From contig JADJVA010000001.1 of assembly GCA_016716765.1 (NCBI GenBank), positions 62,001-126,000 of the forward strand: a stretch of DNA of 64,000 nucleotides. Direction: 5' to 3'. The notes beneath the pieces were generated by a model that had not been told where the DNA came from, searched no databases, and saw only the letters and a program-made list of their open reading frames with translations. Source of the stretch: Bdellovibrionales bacterium (lineage in GTDB: Bacteria; Bdellovibrionota; Bdellovibrionia; Bdellovibrionales; UBA1609). Numbering within the stretch: position 1 is the first letter of the stretch; each line of letters starts with the position of its first letter. Positions 8,132 to 15,701 of this stretch are shown here, piece by piece. A program made the position numbers and the translations under genes.

Positions 8132-9325
8132 ATGAATTGGAAAGTCCGCCTAGCACTGCTGAGTCTCATCGTCGCAATTTTTTCTCATGGATATCTCGCT
8201 CTTCACTACTATCCTCTTCACCTTGGTGTGGCAGAAGGCGATGCCATTTGCACTCTCAGCGCGAAGTTCAACTGCGATGCTGTGAGCGCTTCCCGTTTTG
8301 CCTCTTTGTTTGGGATACCCATGGCCATCTGGGGGCTCGCCGCTAACTTTATCTTCCTCCTGATGCTCCTAGTCTATGGTCTAAGTTTGACAGAATCGAA
8401 AGGGCGTTTGCTGCGTTTGACAACTTTACTGACTGGTTTTTCAGCAGCGACATCGATCGCAATGGGTTCAATCTCTCTCTTTTTCCTTGGCACTTATTGT
8501 CTATTTTGTATTTTTGCCTACCTGGCCTCCTTTGTAACTTTCGAGTGCATGAGAAGAGAGCTACAGGATCCATTTTTTGCGAAGATCGGCGAGGACATCC
8601 TCTCTTTGTTCACATCCGCCCGAATCAATTTGATCTACTTTCTTGCCATCCCTGGCGGTGCTTTTTTTCTTCATAATTTCTTTATTCAGCATTATGGAGC
8701 TGGAGATTTAGACCAGGTTGTCAATTCAAGCTTTCTTGAATGGCAGGCAGGAACTACCTATGACTTTTCCTCTCCCCCTTTGCTCAGCAAAGGATCTCCC
8801 CCTGAAGGGGCTCGTATGACCATCGTTGAATTTGCTGATTTTCGCTGTGGACATTGCAAAATGGCAGCAACTCCCATTTCGGCCTTTGCAAAAGCCAAGG
8901 CCGATGTGCTCGTCAAGTTTTTCGCCTTCCCACTGGATGCCTCCTGCAATTCTTCGATCTCACAAGGAGACGGTCTCTCATGCCGTTTGGCAAAATCAGT
9001 GCTTTGCGCCAATAGGCAAGATAAGGGCTGGGAGTTGCATGATCTCATCTTTGCCCAACAAGATAAAATGAGCCGTAAAAAATCTGGAGACGAGCTTGAT
9101 TGGGAGTTGAAGAATGTCTCCGAATCAATCGGGGTTCGCTTTGACGACCTGAAGGCCTGCATTGATTCTGCTGAAACCCATGATCTGATTAAGGCCCAAG
9201 CCAGTTTGGGGGTTTCTGCTCGAGTTGAAGGGACGCCCACAATATATGTGAATGGTAAAAAACTTCCGAGAGGCCAGCTTATACCAGTCTTAGAGAGGGT
9301 TTATCAAAGTTTGATAAACCAATAA
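8132..9325 (+). CDS. VKOR-DsbA fusion, disulfide-bond forming protein
   Basis: A 397-residue fusion that combines disulfide generation and transfer in the envelope. The N-terminal half is a VKOR-type membrane domain with four or five helices. It has the loop cysteines C40 and C48 (DAICTLSAKFNC) and the quinone-proximal active site CLFC at 123-126. A further helix around 166-183 leads to a periplasmic thioredoxin/DsbA-like domain with VEFADFRCGHCKMA (CGHC at 239-242), an inserted helical region and the cis-proline loop GTPTIYVNG. Bacteria using VKOR instead of DsbB often fuse it this way. GGAGG lies 7 nt before the ATG. It diverges from the ChaN-like gene and should oxidise exported cysteine proteins. 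Function from family: strong. Confidence 0.9.
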   Translation: MNWKVRLALLSLIVAIFSHGYLALHYYPLHLGVAEGDAICTLSAKFNCDAVSASRFASLFGIPMAIWGLAANFIFLLMLLVYGLSLTESKGRLLRLTTLLTGFSAATSIAMGSISLFFLGTYCLFCIFAYLASFVTFECMRRELQDPFFAKIGEDILSLFTSARINLIYFLAIPGGAFFLHNFFIQHYGAGDLDQVVNSSFLEWQAGTTYDFSSPPLLSKGSPPEGARMTIVEFADFRCGHCKMAATPISAFAKAKADVLVKFFAFPLDASCNSSISQGDGLSCRLAKSVLCANRQDKGWELHDLIFAQQDKMSRKKSGDELDWELKNVSESIGVRFDDLKACIDSAETHDLIKAQASLGVSARVEGTPTIYVNGKKLPRGQLIPVLERVYQSLINQ

Positions 9326-9344
9326 TTTGAATAGAGAAGTGATC

Positions 9345-9935
9345 TCAAATTAAATTGATAAGCCAGTTGGCGCCGTCGTCTATTAACTTGTCCATGACAA
9401 GAATAAATGAGGTTGCCAAGCCATGGTTGATATCGAGAAGAAATGCCAAGGCGACGATGCCCAGTACGCATTGGGAAAATACTTGAATCACCCAAACCGT
9501 CGATCGAATATCCTCGAGGCGAACTTCTCTCTCCACCATTTCTATCTGCTTCAAATAGTCTTTAAGCTCATCAAAATGCTCAAGAACCTTATCGTGAAAT
9601 TCCTGCTGTTTAGCCATAGAGAGGGTTTGCATACCCCTAAAATTTCGCTTGGCAGAGATCGCCTGAATAAGATCTTTGCAGTGCTCCACATACTTTTGGC
9701 TTCGATAAATAAAGTTCGGAAAATCATTCCGAAATTGCATGTAAACTTTGAGTTCTTCCTCTGCCAAAGGGTAGTTTCCATCCGTAACGAGACGGAGGAC
9801 CACCTGCCGAAGGGTGGTATGCCCCCCTCCAGTGGTCTTGCTTCGCATCTCAAGCTCTTTCTGTAGCTCGAGATCTACGTTCGCCAGCCTTTCGGCTTCT
9901 AACTGACTGTAATCGACCTGAGTAACTGCTCCCAT
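9345..9935 (-). CDS. Unknown protein with C-terminal membrane segment
   Basis: I do not recognise this family. From ATG at 9935 it is about 196 residues: a charged, helical N-terminal 145 residues, including LAEEELKVYMQFRNDFPNFIYRS, and then a hydrophobic segment WVIQVFSQCVLGIVALAFLLDI with a second weaker one at the C-terminus. A TTG 18 codons upstream (9989) extends the frame, but the ATG is preferred. It converges with the VKOR-DsbA gene, leaving only 19 bp, and diverges from the coiled-coil gene at 10076, with which it may share a regulatory region. The topology suggests a tail-anchored inner-membrane protein with a cytoplasmic helical domain. Confidence 0.65.
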   Translation of the reverse strand: MGAVTQVDYSQLEAERLANVDLELQKELEMRSKTTGGGHTTLRQVVLRLVTDGNYPLAEEELKVYMQFRNDFPNFIYRSQKYVEHCKDLIQAISAKRNFRGMQTLSMAKQQEFHDKVLEHFDELKDYLKQIEMVEREVRLEDIRSTVWVIQVFSQCVLGIVALAFLLDINHGLATSFILVMDKLIDDGANWLINLI

Positions 9936-10075
9936 GAATTCTTTTCGGTCGACAAAGGTCCAAGTTTGAGCTTTTACTTTGTGTGTCAACTAGAGTATTG
10001 TCCGATTTTTGACAAGGCACGTTCTCTAATGAAACAATGGTCCGAAGAACCTGCCGGCGATAAGGGGTAAAGCTG

Positions 10076-11548
10076 ATGGTAGAAGAAGGAGCCTTTCGTC
10101 CACATATAAAGATCGATTTTATAGAGGACACTTTGGAAGATGTGCCAGAGAGAGGCTGGGAAGAATCGCGAATTGTGGAGAAAATCCCTTTACCCACACA
10201 TCTTCCTCGTAAACTGGACCTCAGTATTTTGCCTGACAATATTCAAAAATCAGGCGCTATTGATTCGCTCATTCGCCAAAACGAGGATTTGATGGCAAGG
10301 CTAAACGTAGCCCTCCGCCGTCATTCCATCCTTGAAGAACAGGCTGGCAAATTTGAGAACACCCTAAAGCAACTACAAGACAGAAATGAAGCGCTGGCTG
10401 ACCAGGTACTTGTGTATCGAGAAAAGGACCGCCTGCAAGGCAACACTCGCAAAACAAGCGAAAGACAAATTCAAGAACTCAAAGAACAGGTTTCACTTTT
10501 AGAAATTCGCTACGCTGAGTACTATGCTGTTTCTAGAGAAAAAATGGACTACCTCTCCACAAAAGTTGAACGTACAACAAGACGACTTGCGAGATATACA
10601 ACCTACAGAACTCGAATCAATCGATTGTCCAAAGACCGCAAAAGAGAAGCAGTACAACGCGTTCAAAACCTGGCCCATGAGAATCAAAAATTGACGTCTC
10701 GACTGCAACAAGAAACTCTCAGCTTATCTGAACTCCGAGTTAAACTCGGCGAAGCCGTTGATCATATTCAGCGCCAATCCGTCGAAACAGAAAGCAACCA
10801 AAGACAACTCGTGGATAACTATGAGAACCAGTTTTCGGACCTCCGAGAACAAGTGAAGCTCAGTTCCTCAAGAATCCTTGAACTTGAAGAATTACTCACG
10901 GACCAGGAACGACTATTTCAAGATAAGATTTCTGTTGAGAATCAACTCGTTGCCACCCAGAGGAGCTTCAGCGACGCTAAGACTCAATACGAAGAAAATT
11001 TGAACCAACTTCAGGAGGGTCTTGCTGAATTTAGGCGAGAAGCCAAGGAAAGAGGCCTCGAAGTTGATCGATTAAATAAAGAAATGGGATTGATAAAGTC
11101 CCAAAGAGATGAACTGAGCACCTCTAAAAGAGAGCTTGAAGATCGGATCGAAAGCCTCGAGTGTCTCTGGCGCGATACTCACCAACAGCATGAACAGCTC
11201 AAAGAGAGACACCAGGCTTTGCAGAATCTGAATCAACAATTAAGCACCTCGCTCATTGAGCAGCGACGCGAAGTAAATCTCTTAAAAGAGCAAAGGGACG
11301 CCAATCATCTGCAAACTTCAACAAAAATTAGAGAACTAGAGGGACAGGTCAGATATTTAGGCGCCACTGCAGTTAGAACAAATGAGCAACAACAGAAGAG
11401 CAGCGAAGCTGAGCCCTCACAACGACGGGAGCTTGTCCAACGCATTGAAAAATTAATCAGTGAAATCCAGTCTGGATTCTCGCCCGCTTCTGTCGACAAA
11501 ACGGGCGATCAAGTCCAAGATAGCTACCAAGATCCTCCTCCAATCTGA
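10076..11548 (+). CDS. Long coiled-coil protein, function unknown
   Basis: The 490-residue product has a short N-terminal region without helix propensity (residues 1-60, Pro-rich around KIPLPTHLPRKLDLS). From residue 65 to about 455 it is an almost unbroken alpha-helical coiled coil, rich in Gln, Glu, Arg and Leu with heptad spacing, for example LIRQNEDLMARLNVALRR and LQDRNEALADQVLVYREK. The C-terminal 30 residues are polar and disordered. No signal peptide or membrane segment is present, so it is probably cytoplasmic and scaffold-like. AAGGGG lies 8 nt before the ATG. The stop codon is followed directly by the MITE-like insertion. Composition makes homology searches unreliable, so no function is assigned. 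Confidence 0.8.
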   Translation: MVEEGAFRPHIKIDFIEDTLEDVPERGWEESRIVEKIPLPTHLPRKLDLSILPDNIQKSGAIDSLIRQNEDLMARLNVALRRHSILEEQAGKFENTLKQLQDRNEALADQVLVYREKDRLQGNTRKTSERQIQELKEQVSLLEIRYAEYYAVSREKMDYLSTKVERTTRRLARYTTYRTRINRLSKDRKREAVQRVQNLAHENQKLTSRLQQETLSLSELRVKLGEAVDHIQRQSVETESNQRQLVDNYENQFSDLREQVKLSSSRILELEELLTDQERLFQDKISVENQLVATQRSFSDAKTQYEENLNQLQEGLAEFRREAKERGLEVDRLNKEMGLIKSQRDELSTSKRELEDRIESLECLWRDTHQQHEQLKERHQALQNLNQQLSTSLIEQRREVNLLKEQRDANHLQTSTKIRELEGQVRYLGATAVRTNEQQQKSSEAEPSQRRELVQRIEKLISEIQSGFSPASVDKTGDQVQDSYQDPPPI

Positions 11549-11556
11549 GGTTCATT

Positions 11557-11761
11557 TAAACTGGCCCACTTGATTGTTATTCCAAACTCCAAGGGCGCCT
11601 GGCTAAAGCAAATCTCAGGAGTCCAGGATCTTCAAACATGCGTCCGGCAGCAGCGCTCACGTTGTGAGCACTGCACCAAGCCGAACTCGATCCTGAACCC
11701 CTGAGATTGCTTCAGCCAGGCGCCCTTGGAGTTTGGAACAACAATCAAGTGGGCCAGTTCA
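11557..11761. mobile_element. 205-bp MITE-like palindromic element with 9-bp target duplication
   Basis: The two ends are inverted repeats over about 70 bp. Each begins T(A/G)AACTGGCCCACTTGATTG and continues through CCAAGGGCGCCTGGCT and AAGCAA to CAGGATC. Most arm differences are A/G or C/T transitions plus a one-base gap. The centre holds a second hairpin, GCTCAC-GTT-GTGAGC. The element is flanked by the exact 9-bp direct repeat AGGTTCATT (11548-11556 and 11762-11770), the mark of transposition. There is no ORF, so it must move with a transposase supplied from elsewhere. It sits right after the coiled-coil stop codon, which overlaps the duplication by one base. In RNA it would fold into a very long hairpin and might act as a terminator or mRNA end. 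Confidence 0.85.
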
Positions 11762-11770
11762 AGGTTCATT

Positions 11771-12074
11771 GACCAAATTCATCCACACGCCCCCCTGGCA
11801 CAAGTGAATGAACTCAGATTAGGGAGTGTCGCACAACGAAACATAGAGAGGTCATCTTCCCTTGGTAAATACAACCAGATGGAATCGCTTGGTATTTGCA
11901 GAACGGGATGTTAGGGCATTAATGGAAAGAGAATGATCAATCGATCAAATCTCGGTCAGATCAAGAGCCAAATACGGCATTTCAAAACCTCATTTCATGG
12001 CCCTTCCTTTGCTCTTTTACAGCGATGTGGTGTTTGGATATCTGTCCACTTTTCTGGGTTTGAGGGGTCAATTC
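11771..12074. other. Intergenic leader upstream of the multihaem operon
   Basis: About 300 bp between the MITE and the lipoprotein start. Only short overlapping frames with no family resemblance occur here. GAGGGG at the right end is the ribosome site of the next gene. I see no tRNA, riboswitch or convincing promoter, although the operon promoter should lie here. Confidence 0.5.
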
Positions 12075-14249
12075 ATGGTCAAAATAAATGCTTGGCGCAT
12101 CGCTTTGGGTTTAGCGCTAATTCTCACTGGTTGCGGCAAGGGACAGAGGAAAATCCATATTCCCAGTCTGGGAAGCACAGACGGCATCAAACTATATAGC
12201 AACCATTGCGCCTCCTGCCACAATTCGATCGCCACTTCCACAAAGAAAAATAAAACAGCTGCTCAGATTACTGCGGCCATCAGTTCCGTTGAACAAATGA
12301 ACTCATTGGGATCTCTCACCTCCGCCGAAATTCAAGCCATCGAAACAGCACTCGTCAGCACAACGCCGCCACCACCTAATCCAACAGCGCTCACCGCAAC
12401 GCCAAACTCAGCTGCTGCAATCACTTTGTCTTGGACCTCGGGCGGTGGATCTACTGTTGATTATCGGATTTCTTATCAGTTGGGTGCTACAGCACCAGCC
12501 ACCTGCGCAACTGGTACTCTGATCTCAGAGTCCGCGATCTCTGGGACTTCTCATCAAGTGACTGGATTGACCACCAACACGCAGTACTCCTTTCGAGTTT
12601 GTGCCATCAATGACAAAATGACTCCCGAGGTCTCCAGCGGTGTCACAGTTTCGGGAACAACTCTTCAAACCCCTCCACCAGCCAACGGGGTCGCTCTCTA
12701 CGGTTCAAAGTGTGCCTCTTGTCACAATCCACTCTCTACTTCCACAAAGAAAAATAAAACAGCTGCTCAAATCACTTCAGCGATCAGTTCTGTTGCACAA
12801 ATGAGTTCCCAACCCGCCCTCACAGCACTCACACCTGCCGAGATACAAGCTATCGCAACAGCTCTCGTCGATACCGCTCCACTTCCACCCCCAAATCCTA
12901 TAGCGTTGGCTGCCGTACCAAACTCAATGTCTGCAATCACTTTGTCTTGGACCTCGGGCGGTGGATCTACTGTTGATTATCGGATTTCTTATCAACTGGG
13001 TGCGACAGCACCAGCCAACTGCTCAACAGGTACTCTGATCGCAGAGTCCTTGATCTCTGGAACTTCTCATCAAGTGACCGGATTGAGCGCCAACACGCAG
13101 TACTCTTTTCGGGTTTGCGCCATCAACGGAAAAACCACTCCCGATGTCTCCAGCGGTGTGACTGTATCTGCAAAAACTCTCATTAACACGGCTCCACCAC
13201 CCAATCCTACGGCACTGACTGCAACGCCAAACTCAATTTCTGCAATCACTCTGTCTTGGACCTCGGGCGGTGGATCTACTGTTGATTATCGGATTTCTTA
13301 TCAACTGGGTGCGACAGCGCCAGCCAACTGCGCAACCGGAACTAAGATCTCTGAGTCATTGATCTCTGGAACTTCTCATCAAGTGACCGGATTAACCACC
13401 AACACGCAGTACTCTTTTCGGGTTTGCGCCATCAACGGGAAAACCACTCCCGACGTCTCCAGTGGTGTGACTGTATCTGCTAGAACTCTTCAAGCTCCTC
13501 CACCACCCAATGGGGTCGCTCTCTACGGTTCAAAGTGTGCTTCTTGTCACAATCCACTCGCTACTTCCACAAAGAAAAATAAAACAGCTGCTCAAATCAC
13601 TTCAGCGATCAGTTCTGTTGCACAAATGAGTTCCCAACCCGCCATCACAGCACTCACACCTGCCGAGATACAAGCTATCGCAACAGCTCTCGTCGATACG
13701 ACTCCACCGCCTCCAGGTCTGCCTTTGCGCTACGTCGCGCCTATCGGCACGCGAATTTACGTAGTTTCAACATTTACTGACTTATTTTTACCCGAAGTGG
13801 CACAAAGAACCGCAGCAGATACGCCGATTTCAAATCTCATCAATACTCTACTACTCGATAAAACGGGCGCTCTCGGCGGACCTTGTCGAAAATATGAAAC
13901 CCGCTGCGTTGGAGACCTTAATGAAAATATTGCGGCATCCATGCTGCCTACTCCGAGTACCTTACGAAAAGGCTATATGACAAGAGCCTGCGAAGAAATC
14001 CTAGCAAAAGATAGATCCGTGCAGAATGCTCTCAGTCGCGCAGGAATTACTTTGACCGCGGCTGCGAACACTACGAACCTTCGACGCCTATTTGATCATT
14101 TTTACCCAGGGCACAATCCCAATACCGCAATCATCAGTTCTCTGATCTCTGTGGTCAGTGACTCCCGCACCAAAGGTCTCGGCGATTTAAATGCCTGGCG
14201 TTACACCATGGTGCCACTCTGTGTGGGATCAGCATTGGAGTTATTATGA
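12075..14249 (+). CDS. Modular lipoprotein with three cytochrome c domains and three FnIII domains
   Basis: A 724-residue exported protein. ATG at 12075 is chosen over 11997 because GAGGGG sits 7 nt upstream and it begins a lipoprotein signal, ending LALILTGC with the lipobox cysteine at 20. Domain order: cytochrome c (CASCH at 45-49), FnIII, cytochrome c (CASCH at 213), FnIII, FnIII, cytochrome c (CASCH at 488), then a 170-residue C-terminal domain I cannot name. Each haem domain has CASCHN, KKNKTAAQIT and a QM...LT.AEIQAI segment supplying a probable Met ligand. FnIII modules share AITLSWTSGGGSTVDYRISYQLGA. Pro-rich linkers separate modules. The stop overlaps the next start by ATGA. It is probably a periplasmic or surface electron carrier; the partner redox reaction is unknown. 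Confidence 0.85.
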   Translation: MVKINAWRIALGLALILTGCGKGQRKIHIPSLGSTDGIKLYSNHCASCHNSIATSTKKNKTAAQITAAISSVEQMNSLGSLTSAEIQAIETALVSTTPPPPNPTALTATPNSAAAITLSWTSGGGSTVDYRISYQLGATAPATCATGTLISESAISGTSHQVTGLTTNTQYSFRVCAINDKMTPEVSSGVTVSGTTLQTPPPANGVALYGSKCASCHNPLSTSTKKNKTAAQITSAISSVAQMSSQPALTALTPAEIQAIATALVDTAPLPPPNPIALAAVPNSMSAITLSWTSGGGSTVDYRISYQLGATAPANCSTGTLIAESLISGTSHQVTGLSANTQYSFRVCAINGKTTPDVSSGVTVSAKTLINTAPPPNPTALTATPNSISAITLSWTSGGGSTVDYRISYQLGATAPANCATGTKISESLISGTSHQVTGLTTNTQYSFRVCAINGKTTPDVSSGVTVSARTLQAPPPPNGVALYGSKCASCHNPLATSTKKNKTAAQITSAISSVAQMSSQPAITALTPAEIQAIATALVDTTPPPPGLPLRYVAPIGTRIYVVSTFTDLFLPEVAQRTAADTPISNLINTLLLDKTGALGGPCRKYETRCVGDLNENIAASMLPTPSTLRKGYMTRACEEILAKDRSVQNALSRAGITLTAAANTTNLRRLFDHFYPGHNPNTAIISSLISVVSDSRTKGLGDLNAWRYTMVPLCVGSALELL
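12369..13493 (+). repeat. Three FnIII-module repeats
   Basis: Three FnIII-coding units, roughly 12369-12666, 12888-13185 and 13192-13493, share long near-identical blocks, such as the stretch coding SWTSGGGSTVDYRISYQLG. Units two and three are adjacent; unit one is separated from them by the second haem domain. Confidence 0.8.
12687..12874 (+). repeat. Cytochrome-module repeat, copy A
   Basis: This 188-bp stretch coding the second haem domain matches 13512-13699 at 185 of 188 bases by direct comparison, exactly 825 bp apart. Such identity, including synonymous sites, points to recent intragenic duplication or gene conversion. Confidence 0.9.
13512..13699 (+). repeat. Cytochrome-module repeat, copy B
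   Basis: Second copy of the 188-bp haem-domain repeat, differing from copy A at only three bases. The first haem domain (12183-12360) is clearly related but more diverged. Confidence 0.9.
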
Positions 14250-15685
14250 AATACAAATCAACAGCCAAGCCCAACTTATTTGGATTACTTGCCTTTCTTA
14301 CTTTGACCTTTACTTGCGGTGGAGCATTTCACAATTCCCAAGCGGAATCCCTCTCCCAATTAGCCATCTTCATGCGGTGCTACGCTCAGTTCACTCAACT
14401 CCGGTCGAGTAGCACGGATCCACTCTATGCAGCAGTGGCTTCTGGTTCTAAGACGGCCGTTGATGCTTGCATGGAGGTTTTCGATCGAGCCCGACTCACT
14501 GTCGGAGCACGCACCATTGCCAATCCCGCCGATCCTGTGGCTAAGGCGGTCATTAATAATTTCCACAACCTTCATGCTTCTTGGTTTCAAATCAAAGCCT
14601 TTCCAAATACCCTTGGAGCGGGACATGAAATCAGCAATAGAGATCTCTTTGATAGCAGTAATCCAGCAGCTTACTACACAAAAGCCCTCTTCGGCCCATC
14701 AATCCAAGCCAAATTCGTTGTCACAACACCGCAATATCTGAGAGTGGTTCGAACCGACAATGATCCTATAGCCGGCGTCAGTACCTATACAAAACCCGAT
14801 TATTCATTTGGATCAGCCGTGAAATTTGCCGCTCGCGGTGACTTGATTGGTGTTGAAGATTTAAGCCGACAAATCTGGAATTTCAGTTATACGGTCATTT
14901 CAACGAGCAAGGTCATATCAGGAGATGTTGCCGTAAATGATACGCGTGGAGGAGGATTTCTTGGATCCCAGGATTACATCTTGGCTACCGTTGATGAAGT
15001 TTCCACATTTAAAGCAAGTGGTGGATTAGGAATGCCCCGGAAATGGGCCCGAAGCCTTTTTCACGATGCTCTCTGTCGAGATTTGCCTGCGGTCAGACAG
15101 GCAGATGGAGATAGCTTTGTTGCCCCAACAAGTGCTGTGGAATTCCGGCAAACTGCAAACTGTGTCAAATGCCATGCCTCGATTGATCGAGCCTCGTCTG
15201 TCATTCGAAATTTCAAATATGAAATTGTGGCAGGAAATACATTGTTTACCCCACGCTGGGGTGGCTTTTTTACAGATCTCCATCCAACGGATATGCCCGC
15301 CGAAACAGGCTGGCCCAGCACAGTGGATGCCAACTATTACCGGCGTCCCACGCGAGGAACCTTCTACTATCGAAGTTACAACGGAAGCCTAGTCAATGTC
15401 CCAATCAATTCCGTCCAGGAACTTGGAAACCAAATAGCAAACACGAACGATTTCTACGTTTGTATCGCAAAGAGGTATTACCAATATTTTACTGGAATCG
15501 ACGCCGACATTGGCGATCTCGGAGATCCTGATCACGGGACTCTCTCCGCTGAACACCTCATTCATCGAAATATTATCATTGGTCTTGGGGTGTCTTTGAA
15601 AACTCACCAAAATTTGCGAACATTGGTGAGAGATATTATCAATCATCCACGGTATCGACTTTCTGATTTTGGACTACTTGATTAA
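14246..15685 (+). CDS. Exported protein with one CxxCH haem site, partner of the multihaem lipoprotein
   Basis: The 479-residue product begins with an export signal (LFGLLAFLTLTFTCGG); the cysteine could be a loose lipobox. One haem c site occurs at NCVKCHASIDRAS, and that context (C-x-x-C-H then I-D) resembles DUF1588-type proteins. Near the C-terminus, FYVCIAKRYYQYFTGID resembles the DUF1585 motif. Those domains are common in planctomycete and myxobacterial cytochrome proteins paired with DUF1501 or DUF1552 proteins, matching the next gene. The start overlaps the previous stop by four bases (ATGA), implying translational coupling. Family resemblance is from motif memory, not alignment, so function stays open: an envelope redox or haem protein. 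Confidence 0.75.
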   Translation: MKYKSTAKPNLFGLLAFLTLTFTCGGAFHNSQAESLSQLAIFMRCYAQFTQLRSSSTDPLYAAVASGSKTAVDACMEVFDRARLTVGARTIANPADPVAKAVINNFHNLHASWFQIKAFPNTLGAGHEISNRDLFDSSNPAAYYTKALFGPSIQAKFVVTTPQYLRVVRTDNDPIAGVSTYTKPDYSFGSAVKFAARGDLIGVEDLSRQIWNFSYTVISTSKVISGDVAVNDTRGGGFLGSQDYILATVDEVSTFKASGGLGMPRKWARSLFHDALCRDLPAVRQADGDSFVAPTSAVEFRQTANCVKCHASIDRASSVIRNFKYEIVAGNTLFTPRWGGFFTDLHPTDMPAETGWPSTVDANYYRRPTRGTFYYRSYNGSLVNVPINSVQELGNQIANTNDFYVCIAKRYYQYFTGIDADIGDLGDPDHGTLSAEHLIHRNIIIGLGVSLKTHQNLRTLVRDIINHPRYRLSDFGLLD

Positions 15686-15701
15686 AGGAGAGAGGCACAT
15701 G

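Noticed and set aside
9298..9320. GGTTTATCAA/TTGATAAACC palindrome at the VKOR-DsbA end
   Set aside because: The stem lies in the last codons, is A/T-rich and lacks a T tract, so calling it a terminator is not justified.
11557..11761. MITE as a derivative of the IS4 element at 44372
   Set aside because: The terminal sequences differ (TAATGCCGTTC against TAAACTGGCCC) and the target duplications are 10 and 9 bp.
11726..12199. Short plus-strand frames in the MITE and operon leader
   Set aside because: One starts inside the MITE arm and the other runs into the lipoprotein gene out of frame; neither has a family match.
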